NCBI GenBank assembly: GCA_003247575.1
Contig: QJZC01000026.1
Coordinates: 62,001-126,000 of the forward strand
Reading direction: 5' to 3'
DNA length: 64,000 nt
Origin: Pseudomonadota bacterium
GTDB taxonomy: Bacteria; Myxococcota_A; UBA9160; SZUA-336
Positions 8,884 through 17,030 of the stretch are shown here, in pieces (positions within the stretch are counted from its first letter, which is position 1; each line of letters starts with the position of its first letter). The notes under the pieces are model-generated. The model did not search any database. It saw only the letters and a program-made list of their open reading frames with translations, and was not told the origin of the DNA. Position numbers and translations under genes: made by a program.

Positions 8884-10380
8884 TCAGATACTCAGCAGTC
8901 GCTCCAGCAGCTCGTCTACGGTTTGCAGTAGGCGGGCCGAGGCCTCGAAGCCTCGCTGAAAGCGCACCAGGTTCGCGACCTCCTCATCCAGATTCACACC
9001 CGAAACGGAGCTGCGTCGATCCTCGAGCTCTCGAATCGACAGCTCGTCTGCCTGGATCCGAGTCTGCAGACCGCGGAGTTCGGCTCCGAGCGAGCCGGCC
9101 TGTGCGCTCAAGAACTGATTCAGAGTGAGGACCGAGCCCGTTGCGCCAACCACTGGATCATCGCCGACCTGGAAGAAGGCCGCGGCCGTGCTCTGGAGCG
9201 AGGCGAGGGCGAGCGCGTTCGTATTGTCGCCCTCGGCGGCGGCACCTGCTGCCGGGAGGCCTGCGGCGACGTGGCGCGCTTCGTTCAACAGATCGGGATT
9301 GATACCGATGCTGCTGGCTGCACCATCGACCTGAGACAGCGCCGTGCCCGGAGGCGTGCCGGCGACGGCAAGGTTTCGGTCCACGAAGAAGTTGCGCGCG
9401 TTGGCATCGACGGTGCCACGCCCGAGCAGGTGCGTCGTATTCACGCGGTCCGCGAGTGTGAAGGCGAACTCGTCGACGTTCTGCCGGTAGCTCAGGATGC
9501 GATCGTCGCGTAGGTCGAGTAGCGCACCGATGCGTCCCCCGGTGATCGTCTGTGTGAAGGGTCCTGTCCGGTTACCGTTCAGCTCGGTGTAGATGTGGAG
9601 CGAATCGGGCTTCGGCAGGGTGCCGGGGTCCGTCGCGGTCGTGAGCGTCGAGCGTGCGTCTCCGTCGAGCAGGAGTGCGCCGCCGCCGATGAACACGGCG
9701 AGGCTGCCGTCGTCACGTTCGAAGGACGTGAAGTCGATCCGCTCTCCTAGCTCTTCGAGCAGGATGTTGCGGCGGTCGCGCAGCTCGCTCGATCCATCGA
9801 CTCCGAATTCTCGATCGCGAATCTGGCGATTGATCGAGGCGAGCTCCAACGTGATCTCGTTCACCTCTTCGACCGTGCGTGCGATCTCTGCGTTCGTATC
9901 GTTCTCTAGCTGCTCCAGACGGATGTCCGCCGCTTGAAGCTGTCCGACGAGGTTCTGTCCGAATAGAACGACTGTCTCGCGCGTGGCGAAGTCGGCGGGG
10001 CCGTTGGCCAGGTCGTTGAGCGCGCCAAAGAACTGGTCGAGCGAGGCGCTCAGACCGGTATCGCCCAGCTCGTCGAGAATGCCTTCGACGCGCCGAATTC
10101 CGATCTCGAAGGTCTCGTTGTAGCTCTTCTGGCTCCGCTCACGCTCTAGCTGGGACTGGATGCTCTGGTCCACGAGCCGGTCCACGCGGAGAACGCGGGA
10201 GCCCCCGCCCTGCGGGAACCCGTCAGCCTCGAAGACCGAGGCGATGGGTGTGAATACGGGGCGCTGCCGCGAGTAGCCCTCGGTACTGATGTTGGCGACG
10301 TTCCGGCCGGTGACCTGGATCGCGCGCTGGTGGGCCAGCAGTCCTGCGCGAGCAATGTGCGTAGCGGCGAAGATCGACAT
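8884..10380 (-). CDS. flgK: flagellar hook-associated protein FlgK (HAP1)
   Basis: First hook-filament junction protein, exported through the flagellar type III system. The 498-residue product has the rod/hook N-terminal motif (GRNVANISTEGYSRQRP) and the FlgK C-terminus (SGVNLDEEVANLVRFQRGF, then a leucine-rich terminal helix). The ATG lies 2 bases after the flgN stop, so flgN, the export chaperone for FlgK and FlgL, is immediately upstream as expected. Confidence 0.96.
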   Translation of the reverse strand: MSIFAATHIARAGLLAHQRAIQVTGRNVANISTEGYSRQRPVFTPIASVFEADGFPQGGGSRVLRVDRLVDQSIQSQLERERSQKSYNETFEIGIRRVEGILDELGDTGLSASLDQFFGALNDLANGPADFATRETVVLFGQNLVGQLQAADIRLEQLENDTNAEIARTVEEVNEITLELASINRQIRDREFGVDGSSELRDRRNILLEELGERIDFTSFERDDGSLAVFIGGGALLLDGDARSTLTTATDPGTLPKPDSLHIYTELNGNRTGPFTQTITGGRIGALLDLRDDRILSYRQNVDEFAFTLADRVNTTHLLGRGTVDANARNFFVDRNLAVAGTPPGTALSQVDGAASSIGINPDLLNEARHVAAGLPAAGAAAEGDNTNALALASLQSTAAAFFQVGDDPVVGATGSVLTLNQFLSAQAGSLGAELRGLQTRIQADELSIRELEDRRSSVSGVNLDEEVANLVRFQRGFEASARLLQTVDELLERLLSI

Positions 10381-10382
10381 CG

Positions 10383-10892
10383 CTATGCCTCCTGCCGCAA
10401 GGTGACGGTGTGGGAACCATCATCGGGTGCGAGTCGCCCGCTTGCATCGTAGGTCGCGGCTTCTCTGGCACGGAAGGAGGCGATCAAGCTGATCAGGCCG
10501 CGGATCCCCAGGATCGACTGCTCGAGGAAGCCATGGCTCACGGCGACGAGGTCGCGCAGGCTGGCGATCACTGCGCGGAGTCGGTCGGCGGCTTCTTCGA
10601 TGGGCTTGCCAGCGGTGCCGAGCCTCTCGCACAGAATTGCGACGGAGGCTTCCTCGGGAGGTAGATTCAGATCGCGCGCCAACCTCAGGCATGCATCTTG
10701 TCGGCTCCGCTCTACGGAGTGGAGCCGGACCACGAGTTCTTCCTTTTGGAGGTTGCTCTTCTCGAGAGCCTGCGTATCGTGCTGGATGATCCGCGGCTTG
10801 TCCTCTTGAAGAGCCTCGACGAGCTTCCGTGCGAGCTCGGTCTCTTCGGTCAGGTGCTCCACGACTTCTCGGACGATGGAGTCGACTGTCAT
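10383..10892 (-). CDS. flgN: FlgN-family flagellar export chaperone
   Basis: FlgN proteins are small helical chaperones that hold FlgK and FlgL before export. The 169-residue product is almost entirely helical, with a heptad-like N-terminal half (EEL..L..L..E) and no signal peptide. The ATG at 10892 overlaps the flgJ stop by 4 bases and is preceded by GGGAGGG; a start 15 bases upstream is possible but lacks this spacing. Assignment rests on helical character and on the position between flgJ and flgK. No flgM lies between flgJ and flgN, where it is often found. Confidence 0.8.
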   Translation of the reverse strand: MTVDSIVREVVEHLTEETELARKLVEALQEDKPRIIQHDTQALEKSNLQKEELVVRLHSVERSRQDACLRLARDLNLPPEEASVAILCERLGTAGKPIEEAADRLRAVIASLRDLVAVSHGFLEQSILGIRGLISLIASFRAREAATYDASGRLAPDDGSHTVTLRQEA

Positions 10893-11266
10893 CGCGGACC
10901 CTCCCATTGGCGGGTGAGCTGATCCGCGAGTCCGATGCCGCCGGCTCGCGCGGCATGCCGAGCCAGTGCGTCGTCGAGCAGTGCCTGATAGCCGCCTGAG
11001 CCGCTGCCTGCATCGCCGCTGAAGAGCGTGTCACCCGCGAGCGTCTTGCGCATCTCTCGAAGCAGAACGTTCAGGAAATAGGCCTCGAACTCCGTCGCTG
11101 CTTCTGCAAGCTCGGAAGGAGTGGCTGCCTCTTTGAGGCTCTCGAGCGGAAGTGGCCGCGCGATCGCGAAGTCGACTCCACCCTGCGAGGGTGCATCCCC
11201 CAGCGGCAGCGCGTGCGCTACCGGGGTGCGGGTTCCGCTTCCGATCGTGAATGCATCAGCTGACAA
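10889..11266 (-). CDS. flgJ: FlgJ-type rod-binding protein, N-terminal domain only
   Basis: Rod-capping/scaffolding protein for flagellar rod assembly. At 125 residues it holds only the rod-binding domain: an AATEFEAYFLNVLLREMRKT stretch followed by YQALLDDALARH, close to the E. coli FlgJ N-terminal half. The muramidase (glucosaminidase) domain of gammaproteobacterial FlgJ is absent, so a separate enzyme must open the peptidoglycan. AAGGAG precedes the start. It lies 96 bases after flgI and overlaps flgN by 4 bases. Confidence 0.9.
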   Translation of the reverse strand: MSADAFTIGSGTRTPVAHALPLGDAPSQGGVDFAIARPLPLESLKEAATPSELAEAATEFEAYFLNVLLREMRKTLAGDTLFSGDAGSGSGGYQALLDDALARHAARAGGIGLADQLTRQWEGPR

Positions 11267-11362
11267 ATCTAGACTCCTTACCGGTTTTCAGATCGGCGAC
11301 CCTCAGCCTCGCCTTGAGCCGAGTCCCCGTTCGCGCTCTCCAGGCTGAGGCGCGGGCCACTG

Positions 11363-12517
11363 CTAGATGATGCGCAGATCTCCCTGGAGTGCTCCGGCTG
11401 CCTTGACCGCCTGCAAGATCGCGATCAGGTCGCGTGGGGTCACGCCGATTGCATTGAGCGAGCTGACCAGTTCGCCGATCGTCACACCCTGGACCACGAC
11501 CAGCTTCGAGCCCTGTTCCTGTACGACGATCTCGTCGTTCTGAAAGACGACCGTGCCGCCTTTGCGCGCTAGTGGCTCTGCTTGCGAAACCTCGGTGCGC
11601 TTCGAGACCGCGATCGAGAGATTCCCATGTGCGATCGCGACGGGCGCGATCTCTACGTCCGCTCCCATCACTACGGTGCCGGTCCGCTCGTTCAGGACGA
11701 CGGCAGCCGAGCGGCCCGGGGCGACCTGTGTTTCCTGAACCTTCGCGAGAAAGGGAACCGGGTCCGTCTGTGCCTCGGTGGGGAGGACTACGTCGATGGT
11801 GCCGGCGTCGCGCGCCTTGGCGAGCGGCTGATTGAAGGTTCGATTCAATGCATCCGCCATTCGGGCGGCGGTCGTGAAGTCCTTCTCATGGAGGATGAGC
11901 TGGACCGTCTCTTGTCCCTCGATCTCGTAACCGACCTCACGCTCGACGATTGCCCCACGTGGGATGCGCCCGACCGTGGGGTGGTTCTGCTGGACACTGT
12001 CGCCGGCCCCGCCGCTCAGCGTGAAGCCTCCGATCGTCAGTGGACCCTGCGCGAGGCCGTAGACCTCGCCATCGACGGCCAGAAGCGGTGTCGCGAGTAA
12101 GGTTGCCCCCTGCAAGCTCTTGGCATCTCCGATCGAAGAGACGGTGATATCGATTGCCTCCCCGACGCGAGCGAACGGCGGTAGGTCTGCGGTGACCATG
12201 ACGGCCGCGACATTCGAGACGTTGAGGTCGTCGGCTCGGATCACGATGCCGAGCTTGGCCAAGAGGCCGGCGAGCGACCGGTTCGCGAAGAGGCTCGACG
12301 ACGAGTCTCCCGTGCCCTGAAGGCCGACCACGATGCCGTAGCCGATCAACGGGTTCGAACGCACTCCGCGGATGTCGGCGAGGTCCTTGACGCGTGCTGC
12401 CTCTGCGCTCCAGCTCATGAGCGCGAAGGCGAATCCAAGAGCAGCGGAGAGCCATGCGCGGGCCGCAGAGGGCCTTCCTAGAACGGGAGTATGAATTCGA
12501 AGACGCGTGCGAACCAT
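11363..12517 (-). CDS. flgI: flagellar P-ring protein FlgI
   Basis: Forms the periplasmic P-ring bushing around the rod. The 384-residue precursor has a Sec signal peptide ending near SAEA, followed by the family hallmark VKDLADIRGVRSNPLIGYG and LVGLQGTGD-like sequence. It ends in the usual QGDLRII, where FlgI proteins close with a basic or isoleucine-rich tail. The first 40 bases overlap flgH, with a weak ribosome site, so a slightly later start cannot be excluded. Together with FlgH this shows a Gram-negative envelope. Confidence 0.97.
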   Translation of the reverse strand: MVRTRLRIHTPVLGRPSAARAWLSAALGFAFALMSWSAEAARVKDLADIRGVRSNPLIGYGIVVGLQGTGDSSSSLFANRSLAGLLAKLGIVIRADDLNVSNVAAVMVTADLPPFARVGEAIDITVSSIGDAKSLQGATLLATPLLAVDGEVYGLAQGPLTIGGFTLSGGAGDSVQQNHPTVGRIPRGAIVEREVGYEIEGQETVQLILHEKDFTTAARMADALNRTFNQPLAKARDAGTIDVVLPTEAQTDPVPFLAKVQETQVAPGRSAAVVLNERTGTVVMGADVEIAPVAIAHGNLSIAVSKRTEVSQAEPLARKGGTVVFQNDEIVVQEQGSKLVVVQGVTIGELVSSLNAIGVTPRDLIAILQAVKAAGALQGDLRII

Positions 12518-13230
12518 GGCGCTTTCTGCTTGTCGTTGACCACACCATGACCGCCGAACTCGATGTCTGCATTCGCGACGAGCGATGATGGGATGGTGTT
12601 GTCGATCTGGATGTCCTCGGGGCGGACGAATCCGTCGAATCGGATGATCTGTGTTTCGAAGTTGATGCGCAGGTGTCGTTCTCCCGTGATGCGGAGCAGG
12701 CCCGAAGGCGTGACCTCCTTGACGATGCAGGCAATCGTCGTCGTGAAGTTGGACTCCCTGCCGGTGGTTCCGTCTCCCTCGAAGGTCGTCTCGGTGGTCG
12801 CTTCCACGATGCTCAACACGTCGGTGGGTTCGCGGTCCGCGCGGTCGTTGGTGAAACCCAGGAGCGAGAGAAGATTTCGGATGGGCCGCGTGATCAGGGT
12901 CTGTAGTTGGACGTCGCTATCGATGTTTGCGGTGAAATCAGACTTGCGCTCGAGGTCCGTGGTCGCTGTGTTCTCTGCCTGGGCTCGCTCGCTGATGACT
13001 ACGGTCACGAGGTCGCCAATCTGTTTTGCGCGGTTCTCGAACGCGAGAAAGCGTCGCGAAGCATCCCCCTGCCACAGGGAGCCGGAGCTCGAAGTGAACT
13101 CCAGTGGGGGCGGTACCGGCAGATCGCGCTCGAGTTCCGGTTCCTGCTCGAGCAGCGGAATCTGAGTAGACTGGCAGGACGCGGCTGCCCCGATCGACAA
13201 CACGAGGACGAGGCGCAGCCCATGCATCAC
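12478..13230 (-). CDS. flgH: flagellar L-ring lipoprotein FlgH
   Basis: Outer-membrane L-ring lipoprotein of the basal body. The 250-residue precursor has a lipoprotein signal ending in AAASC (Cys19). The mature part carries FlgH features: SLWQGDASRRF, DLVTVVISERAQAEN and a C-terminal VNDKQKAPWFARVFEFILPF. The start overlaps the flgA stop by 4 bases (ATGA), and its end overlaps flgI. Confidence 0.96.
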   Translation of the reverse strand: MMHGLRLVLVLSIGAAASCQSTQIPLLEQEPELERDLPVPPPLEFTSSSGSLWQGDASRRFLAFENRAKQIGDLVTVVISERAQAENTATTDLERKSDFTANIDSDVQLQTLITRPIRNLLSLLGFTNDRADREPTDVLSIVEATTETTFEGDGTTGRESNFTTTIACIVKEVTPSGLLRITGERHLRINFETQIIRFDGFVRPEDIQIDNTIPSSLVANADIEFGGHGVVNDKQKAPWFARVFEFILPF

Positions 13231-14207
13231 CGGCCTCCTCCCACGACCAGGGCGGCCGTTCCCGGCCCGGTGAGGCGCACCGGAAAGCTCCTTCGCGAGA
13301 CGGGATTCTCCACGCGAATGATCTCACCGAACGCGCCCGGCTGGAGCGCGCGCGCGGCGATTCGAATCTCGAGACCCGGAGTTTGTGTCGAGACCTCGAT
13401 TGGATCTCCCCGCCGCACGAGCTCCGGTGTTTCGAAGTAGGAAAGCAGCAGAGGGGTTCCAGCACTCACGTTGACGCGAAGCGGGAGACCCCGGATCAGC
13501 TCGAGATCGACGAGCGTGTCGCTCGGGACGCGCATGGGGTCCACTCGCTCCGTGCGCAGCGACCCCGACTCCGCGCGCTGTCCGCGACGGAGATCTCGAG
13601 CAGCCACGAGAATTGCGCGGCGGACCTGGACCTCGAGAGTCGCCGTACGGGCCACCTCAGTCGTATCTGGGGTTACCGGATCGAAGAACTCGAGCCGCGC
13701 AGAGACGCGTCCTTGAAAGTCCTCTCGATCGCCGAACACGATCCTCAGTCCGGTCGCGTTTGCGGGGACCGCGAAGCGAGGAGGTACCCTCCAGTTGTCG
13801 AGGGAGACCTCCAGACCGCGCCAAGGCATGCGGAGCTCTACCGCTTCCCGCAGGCGAGTACGCACCCACTCCGGATCGATCTCTCGATGCAGGCGCGTCA
13901 CCCGGATGGTCTCTGGGACCTGTGCGGACACGTGCGGAGCGATGCGCAGTATCCGGGCCCGCAGCGCGGCTCCGCCCAGGACCTTCACTTCGCTCGGTGC
14001 GGCGGCCGGACCCAGTTCGAGTTCTCGGAGCGTCGCTTCCGCGTCCTCGGGAACGTCGTCGAAGACTGCGATACGGCCGAGCCGGAGACGCCCATCCTCG
14101 AGTAGGACCTCCGCCGGGACCCGCACCGTGCCCTGGGCACCAGCAGCGGCGGTCATGGCGCAGAAGCAAACGAGAGAGAGTACGGGTACGAGTGCGCGAG
14201 GGGCCAC
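13227..14207 (-). CDS. flgA: flagellar P-ring assembly chaperone FlgA
   Basis: Periplasmic chaperone for P-ring assembly. The 326-residue precursor has a Sec signal (cleavage near AGAQG). The C-terminal SAF-type region (about 200-326) carries LRRGQRAESGSL, RGLPLRVNVSAGTPLL, RRGDPIEV and GAFGEIIRVEN. It starts with GTG at 14207, preceded by AGAGG, just after the flgG stop. It is longer than E. coli FlgA (219 residues), the extra being N-terminal. Confidence 0.92.
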   Translation of the reverse strand: MAPRALVPVLSLVCFCAMTAAAGAQGTVRVPAEVLLEDGRLRLGRIAVFDDVPEDAEATLRELELGPAAAPSEVKVLGGAALRARILRIAPHVSAQVPETIRVTRLHREIDPEWVRTRLREAVELRMPWRGLEVSLDNWRVPPRFAVPANATGLRIVFGDREDFQGRVSARLEFFDPVTPDTTEVARTATLEVQVRRAILVAARDLRRGQRAESGSLRTERVDPMRVPSDTLVDLELIRGLPLRVNVSAGTPLLLSYFETPELVRRGDPIEVSTQTPGLEIRIAARALQPGAFGEIIRVENPVSRRSFPVRLTGPGTAALVVGGGR

Positions 14208-14209
14208 GA

Positions 14210-14983
14210 CTACCTCTGAGTGACGAAGCGAAGGATGTCGTCGGCGGCAGAGATGACTCGCGTGTTCGCCTCGAATGCGCGTTGAGCCAGGATCAGGTTG
14301 ACTAGCTCTTCGGCGATGTTCACGTTGGCTTCCTCGAGCGATCCCTGTTGGATCACGCCGAACGCCTCCGTACCTGGTACTCCGGTGGTGGGAGAACCGG
14401 AGGCATCGCTCTCGACGACGAGATTCCCACCTATAGAGCTCAGCCCGGCCTCGTTCGGAAAGAGGGTCAACTCGAGCTGACCGACCTGAGTGAGAGTTGG
14501 TGACCCTGGCTGCCGGATCGAGATGATGCCGTCCTGCGTGATCTGGATCTCGACCGTATCCGTCGGTACGGAGATCGCAGGCTGGATCGCCAGTCCGGCG
14601 TTGTTGACTAGATTTCCGTTGGGGTCCAGCTTGAGCGATCCATTGCGGGTGTATGCGAGGTCGCCGTTCAGCTGCTCTACCGCTAGATAGCCACGCCCAT
14701 CGATCGCCACGTCGAGGGGCTGCTCCGTCGTTCTGAGTACGCCCGAGGTCTGGATCTTCTCGGTCGCCACGATCCGAGTGCCTCTTCCGAACTGGATTCC
14801 CGTCGGGCTCCCGCCCTCGCCAACGGGCGGCCGCACGGTCTCGTAGAGAAGATCCTCGAACTGCGGACGAAACGCCTTGAAGCCGATCGTTCCGAGATTC
14901 GCGAGGTTGTTCGAGATGACGTCGATGCGAAATTGCTGCGCACCTGCGCCGGTCACCGCCGTGAACATGGCGTTGCTACCCAT
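14210..14983 (-). CDS. flgG: flagellar distal rod protein FlgG
   Basis: Major distal rod subunit. The 257-residue protein has the axial N-terminal motif (ISNNLANLGTIGFKA), the central PLDVAIDGRGYLAVEQ and the C-terminal LVNLILAQRAFEANTRVISA helix. The length matches FlgG (about 260). GGAGG lies 10 bases before the ATG. It is flanked by flgF upstream and flgA downstream, so the order flgF-flgG-flgA-flgH-flgI is conserved. Confidence 0.96.
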   Translation of the reverse strand: MGSNAMFTAVTGAGAQQFRIDVISNNLANLGTIGFKAFRPQFEDLLYETVRPPVGEGGSPTGIQFGRGTRIVATEKIQTSGVLRTTEQPLDVAIDGRGYLAVEQLNGDLAYTRNGSLKLDPNGNLVNNAGLAIQPAISVPTDTVEIQITQDGIISIRQPGSPTLTQVGQLELTLFPNEAGLSSIGGNLVVESDASGSPTTGVPGTEAFGVIQQGSLEEANVNIAEELVNLILAQRAFEANTRVISAADDILRFVTQR

Positions 14984-15014
14984 CTACATCATCCTCCGTA
15001 GCTCAGAGCGAGGG

Positions 15015-15716
15015 CTAGCTCTGAGCCTCTCTAATCAGCGTCTGTGTCAGCTCGTCGTTGATACGAAGCGAGTTCATGGATGCTTCGAATGAACGTTGTG
15101 CAAGGATCAGGTTGACCAGCTCCGCAGAGAGCGAGACGTTCGACGTCTCGACGAAACCGGGAGCGATGCGTGGATTCTCGGATTCCTGGAGACCCGCCTC
15201 TGCGGGAGCGCGCACTGTGCTGTCCCCAGCCTTCTCCAGAAACTCGGGTGAGTCGAACTCCACGATCCGGAGCCGGGCGACGATGGTTCCGTTTACCGCA
15301 ACGCTCCCGTCGGACCCGAGGGCCACGTCTGCATCCTGGGGTAGCGTGATCCGTCCGGCAGTCCCTAGCACGGGCTGGCCATTCGGAAGGGTCAGTTCGC
15401 CTGTCGCGGTCAGGCGGAAGTCACCGCGACGTGTGTAGACTTCCTGGCCGTTCTCCCCTTCGACGACGAAGAAGCCGCGGCCATCGATGGATGCGTGCAG
15501 AGGGTTTCCGCTCAGTCGCGAGGTGCCGGGGCTCGTGTCCACCCGAGTCTCCGCTGTGCGCGCGAAGGGAAGGGCTGCGCCCAAAACGGTATCGAAGCGG
15601 ATCTGGTGCCGTTTGAAGCCAGTCGTATCCGAGTTTGCGACGTTGTTGGCGATGCTCTCGACGTGGTCGATGTTCGCGAGGGCGCCGCTGAGTGAAGTGT
15701 AGAGTCCTGCCGACAT
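15015..15716 (-). CDS. flgF: flagellar proximal rod protein FlgF
   Basis: Proximal rod subunit. The 233-residue protein has a rod N-terminus (IANNVANSDTTGFKRH), PLHASIDGRGFFVVEGENG in the middle and a C-terminal LVNLILAQRSFEAS helix. No Shine-Dalgarno site is visible before the ATG; instead an 8-bp stem-loop ends 3 bases upstream. The upstream neighbour is the small gene at 15762-16175, 45 bases away. Confidence 0.94.
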   Translation of the reverse strand: MSAGLYTSLSGALANIDHVESIANNVANSDTTGFKRHQIRFDTVLGAALPFARTAETRVDTSPGTSRLSGNPLHASIDGRGFFVVEGENGQEVYTRRGDFRLTATGELTLPNGQPVLGTAGRITLPQDADVALGSDGSVAVNGTIVARLRIVEFDSPEFLEKAGDSTVRAPAEAGLQESENPRIAPGFVETSNVSLSAELVNLILAQRSFEASMNSLRINDELTQTLIREAQS

Positions 15717-15719
15717 TTG

Positions 15720-15742
15720 CCGTTGTTCGATTGCAACAACGG
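15720..15742 (-). promoter_or_regulatory. stem-loop immediately upstream of the flgF start codon
   Basis: On the mRNA strand CCGTTGTT pairs perfectly with AACAACGG across a 7-base loop, and the stem ends 3 bases before the flgF ATG. It occupies the place where a ribosome binding site should be, and no SD-like sequence is visible. It could restrict flgF translation or mark the 3' end of the preceding message; there is no following T-run. Confidence 0.5.
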
Positions 15743-15761
15743 TGCCTGGCGGGTGAGTCGG

Positions 15762-16175
15762 CTAGCGCGCTCCGCGCACTCGCTGACTGCAGCCGGATAC
15801 GCTGACTGGGCGGAGCCTACCGGATGGACCCTGCCGATCGGGCAGGATCTGCCCACGAACCAAGATGTCGATGCGGTGGTGGTCGGGGTGGTGGTCGTCG
15901 CGCGAGCCGCGCGATCCCCGGTCCGGATCGTTTGCGTCAGGGCGGGAGTCGTCTCGGCGGTCCCGCGACTCCCGATCCTGACCGGTGGAGTTCGGATCCG
16001 GGAAGCGTCGCTTGGGTCGGCGACCCGTCCGCTGGCCGATGGAGGGTACCCCCTGCGGGATGGGGCGCACTTCGGGATCGACGAGCAGCAGAGAATCGCC
16101 GCGGATCTGGTGCGTGAGCAGGACCCAAACGGGGAGGCGATCGCAGTCCTGGGTACGAGTGCCGATCAAGGTCAT
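15762..16175 (-). CDS. small Arg/Asp/His-rich protein of unknown function in the flagellar cluster
   Basis: I do not recognise this 137-residue product. It has an excellent AAAAGGAG ribosome site 6 bases before the ATG, and its start overlaps the stop of the HDOD gene by 4 bases, so translation is well supported. The first 50 residues look foldable (DRLPVWVLLTHQIRGDSLLL). The rest is low-complexity and polar, rich in Arg, Asp, Ser and Gly, with a DDHHPDHH patch near residue 97 that could bind metal or nucleic acid. There is no signal peptide or membrane segment. Its place between the HDOD gene and flgF suggests a flagellar or regulatory role, which is only inference. Confidence 0.7.
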   Translation of the reverse strand: MTLIGTRTQDCDRLPVWVLLTHQIRGDSLLLVDPEVRPIPQGVPSIGQRTGRRPKRRFPDPNSTGQDRESRDRRDDSRPDANDPDRGSRGSRDDHHPDHHRIDILVRGQILPDRQGPSGRLRPVSVSGCSQRVRGAR

Positions 16176-17017
16176 CCGAAGAGCTCCTTTTCGCTCTGGT
16201 AGGCCTCGCGGAAATCCGCGAGCAGGCTCTCTAGGTCGCTCTCTCCCAATCCGAGGATCTCCGCCGGTTCGCCCTCGAAAATCTCGAGGTCTGGCTGTGG
16301 CTCTCGCCTTCCGTGCCCTTCGTGCAGAGTGATGCGGTCGGCGAGAGTCAGTAGCGCCGCGAGCGGGCGGGCACCCTCGGCTTCGCCACAGAGCCCCAGA
16401 TCGTGATGGCCGCCGATTGCAGCTGCCAGGCGCTCGGACAATCCCCAACGCGTGAGGGTGAGCATCCCGACCTCGGCGTGATCGAAGCCGAAGATCTCGT
16501 GCTCCGCCTCGATCGAGGTCTTCTCGTCGGCATAGACGAGGCGCATCACCTCCTGGTACTCGTTCTCGGCCTCTGAGTGCATCACCAGCTTGCCGATGTC
16601 GTGCACGAGCCCGCCGACGAAGACCTCGTCGCGCGCAAAGCCGCCCACCCGCTCCGCCAGGGTGCTCGCAGCACAGCCCGCAGCGATCGCATGCTCCCAG
16701 AGCAGTCGTTCCGACAGCCCATAGCGGGCGAACACGTCCTTTATCGACGCGGCGACCACGACGGATCGAAGCGTCGTGTAACCCATGATCACGATTGCCT
16801 GTTGGATGGACTCGATCTTGCGCGGCATCGAGTAGAAGGAGGAGTTCGCGATCTTGAGCACGCGGACTACGAGAGACGCGTCGCGTGAAATGAGCTCGGA
16901 CATGCTCTTCAGGTCACTGTCAGGGTCCTCTGCCTTCTTCATCACCTGAGCGGCGATGGGAGGCATGACGGGAAGATCCTTGGCCTGATCTACGAATTCT
17001 GCGGCAGTTGATTCCAT
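16172..17017 (-). CDS. HDOD-domain regulatory protein
   Basis: HDOD proteins are signalling proteins related to HD phosphohydrolases, usually without confirmed enzyme activity. The 281-residue product has an N-terminal PPIAAQVMKKAEDP segment and SMSELISRDASLVVRVLKIANSSFY, the classical HDOD opening. It keeps an HD pair in FVGGLVHDIGKL and a second histidine cluster, GGHHDLG. An open frame runs upstream to 17167, but the ATG at 17017 follows GAGGAA and lies 13 bases after flhF, so it is the likely start. It occupies the slot after flhF where flhG is often found. Confidence 0.9.
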   Translation of the reverse strand: MESTAAEFVDQAKDLPVMPPIAAQVMKKAEDPDSDLKSMSELISRDASLVVRVLKIANSSFYSMPRKIESIQQAIVIMGYTTLRSVVVAASIKDVFARYGLSERLLWEHAIAAGCAASTLAERVGGFARDEVFVGGLVHDIGKLVMHSEAENEYQEVMRLVYADEKTSIEAEHEIFGFDHAEVGMLTLTRWGLSERLAAAIGGHHDLGLCGEAEGARPLAALLTLADRITLHEGHGRREPQPDLEIFEGEPAEILGLGESDLESLLADFREAYQSEKELFG

Positions 17018-17030
17018 AGAGCGATCTTCC

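Noticed and set aside
15717..16202. Plus-strand gene opposite orf137
   Set aside because: It has no SD and low-complexity translation, and it opposes a gene with a strong ribosome site and coupled start.
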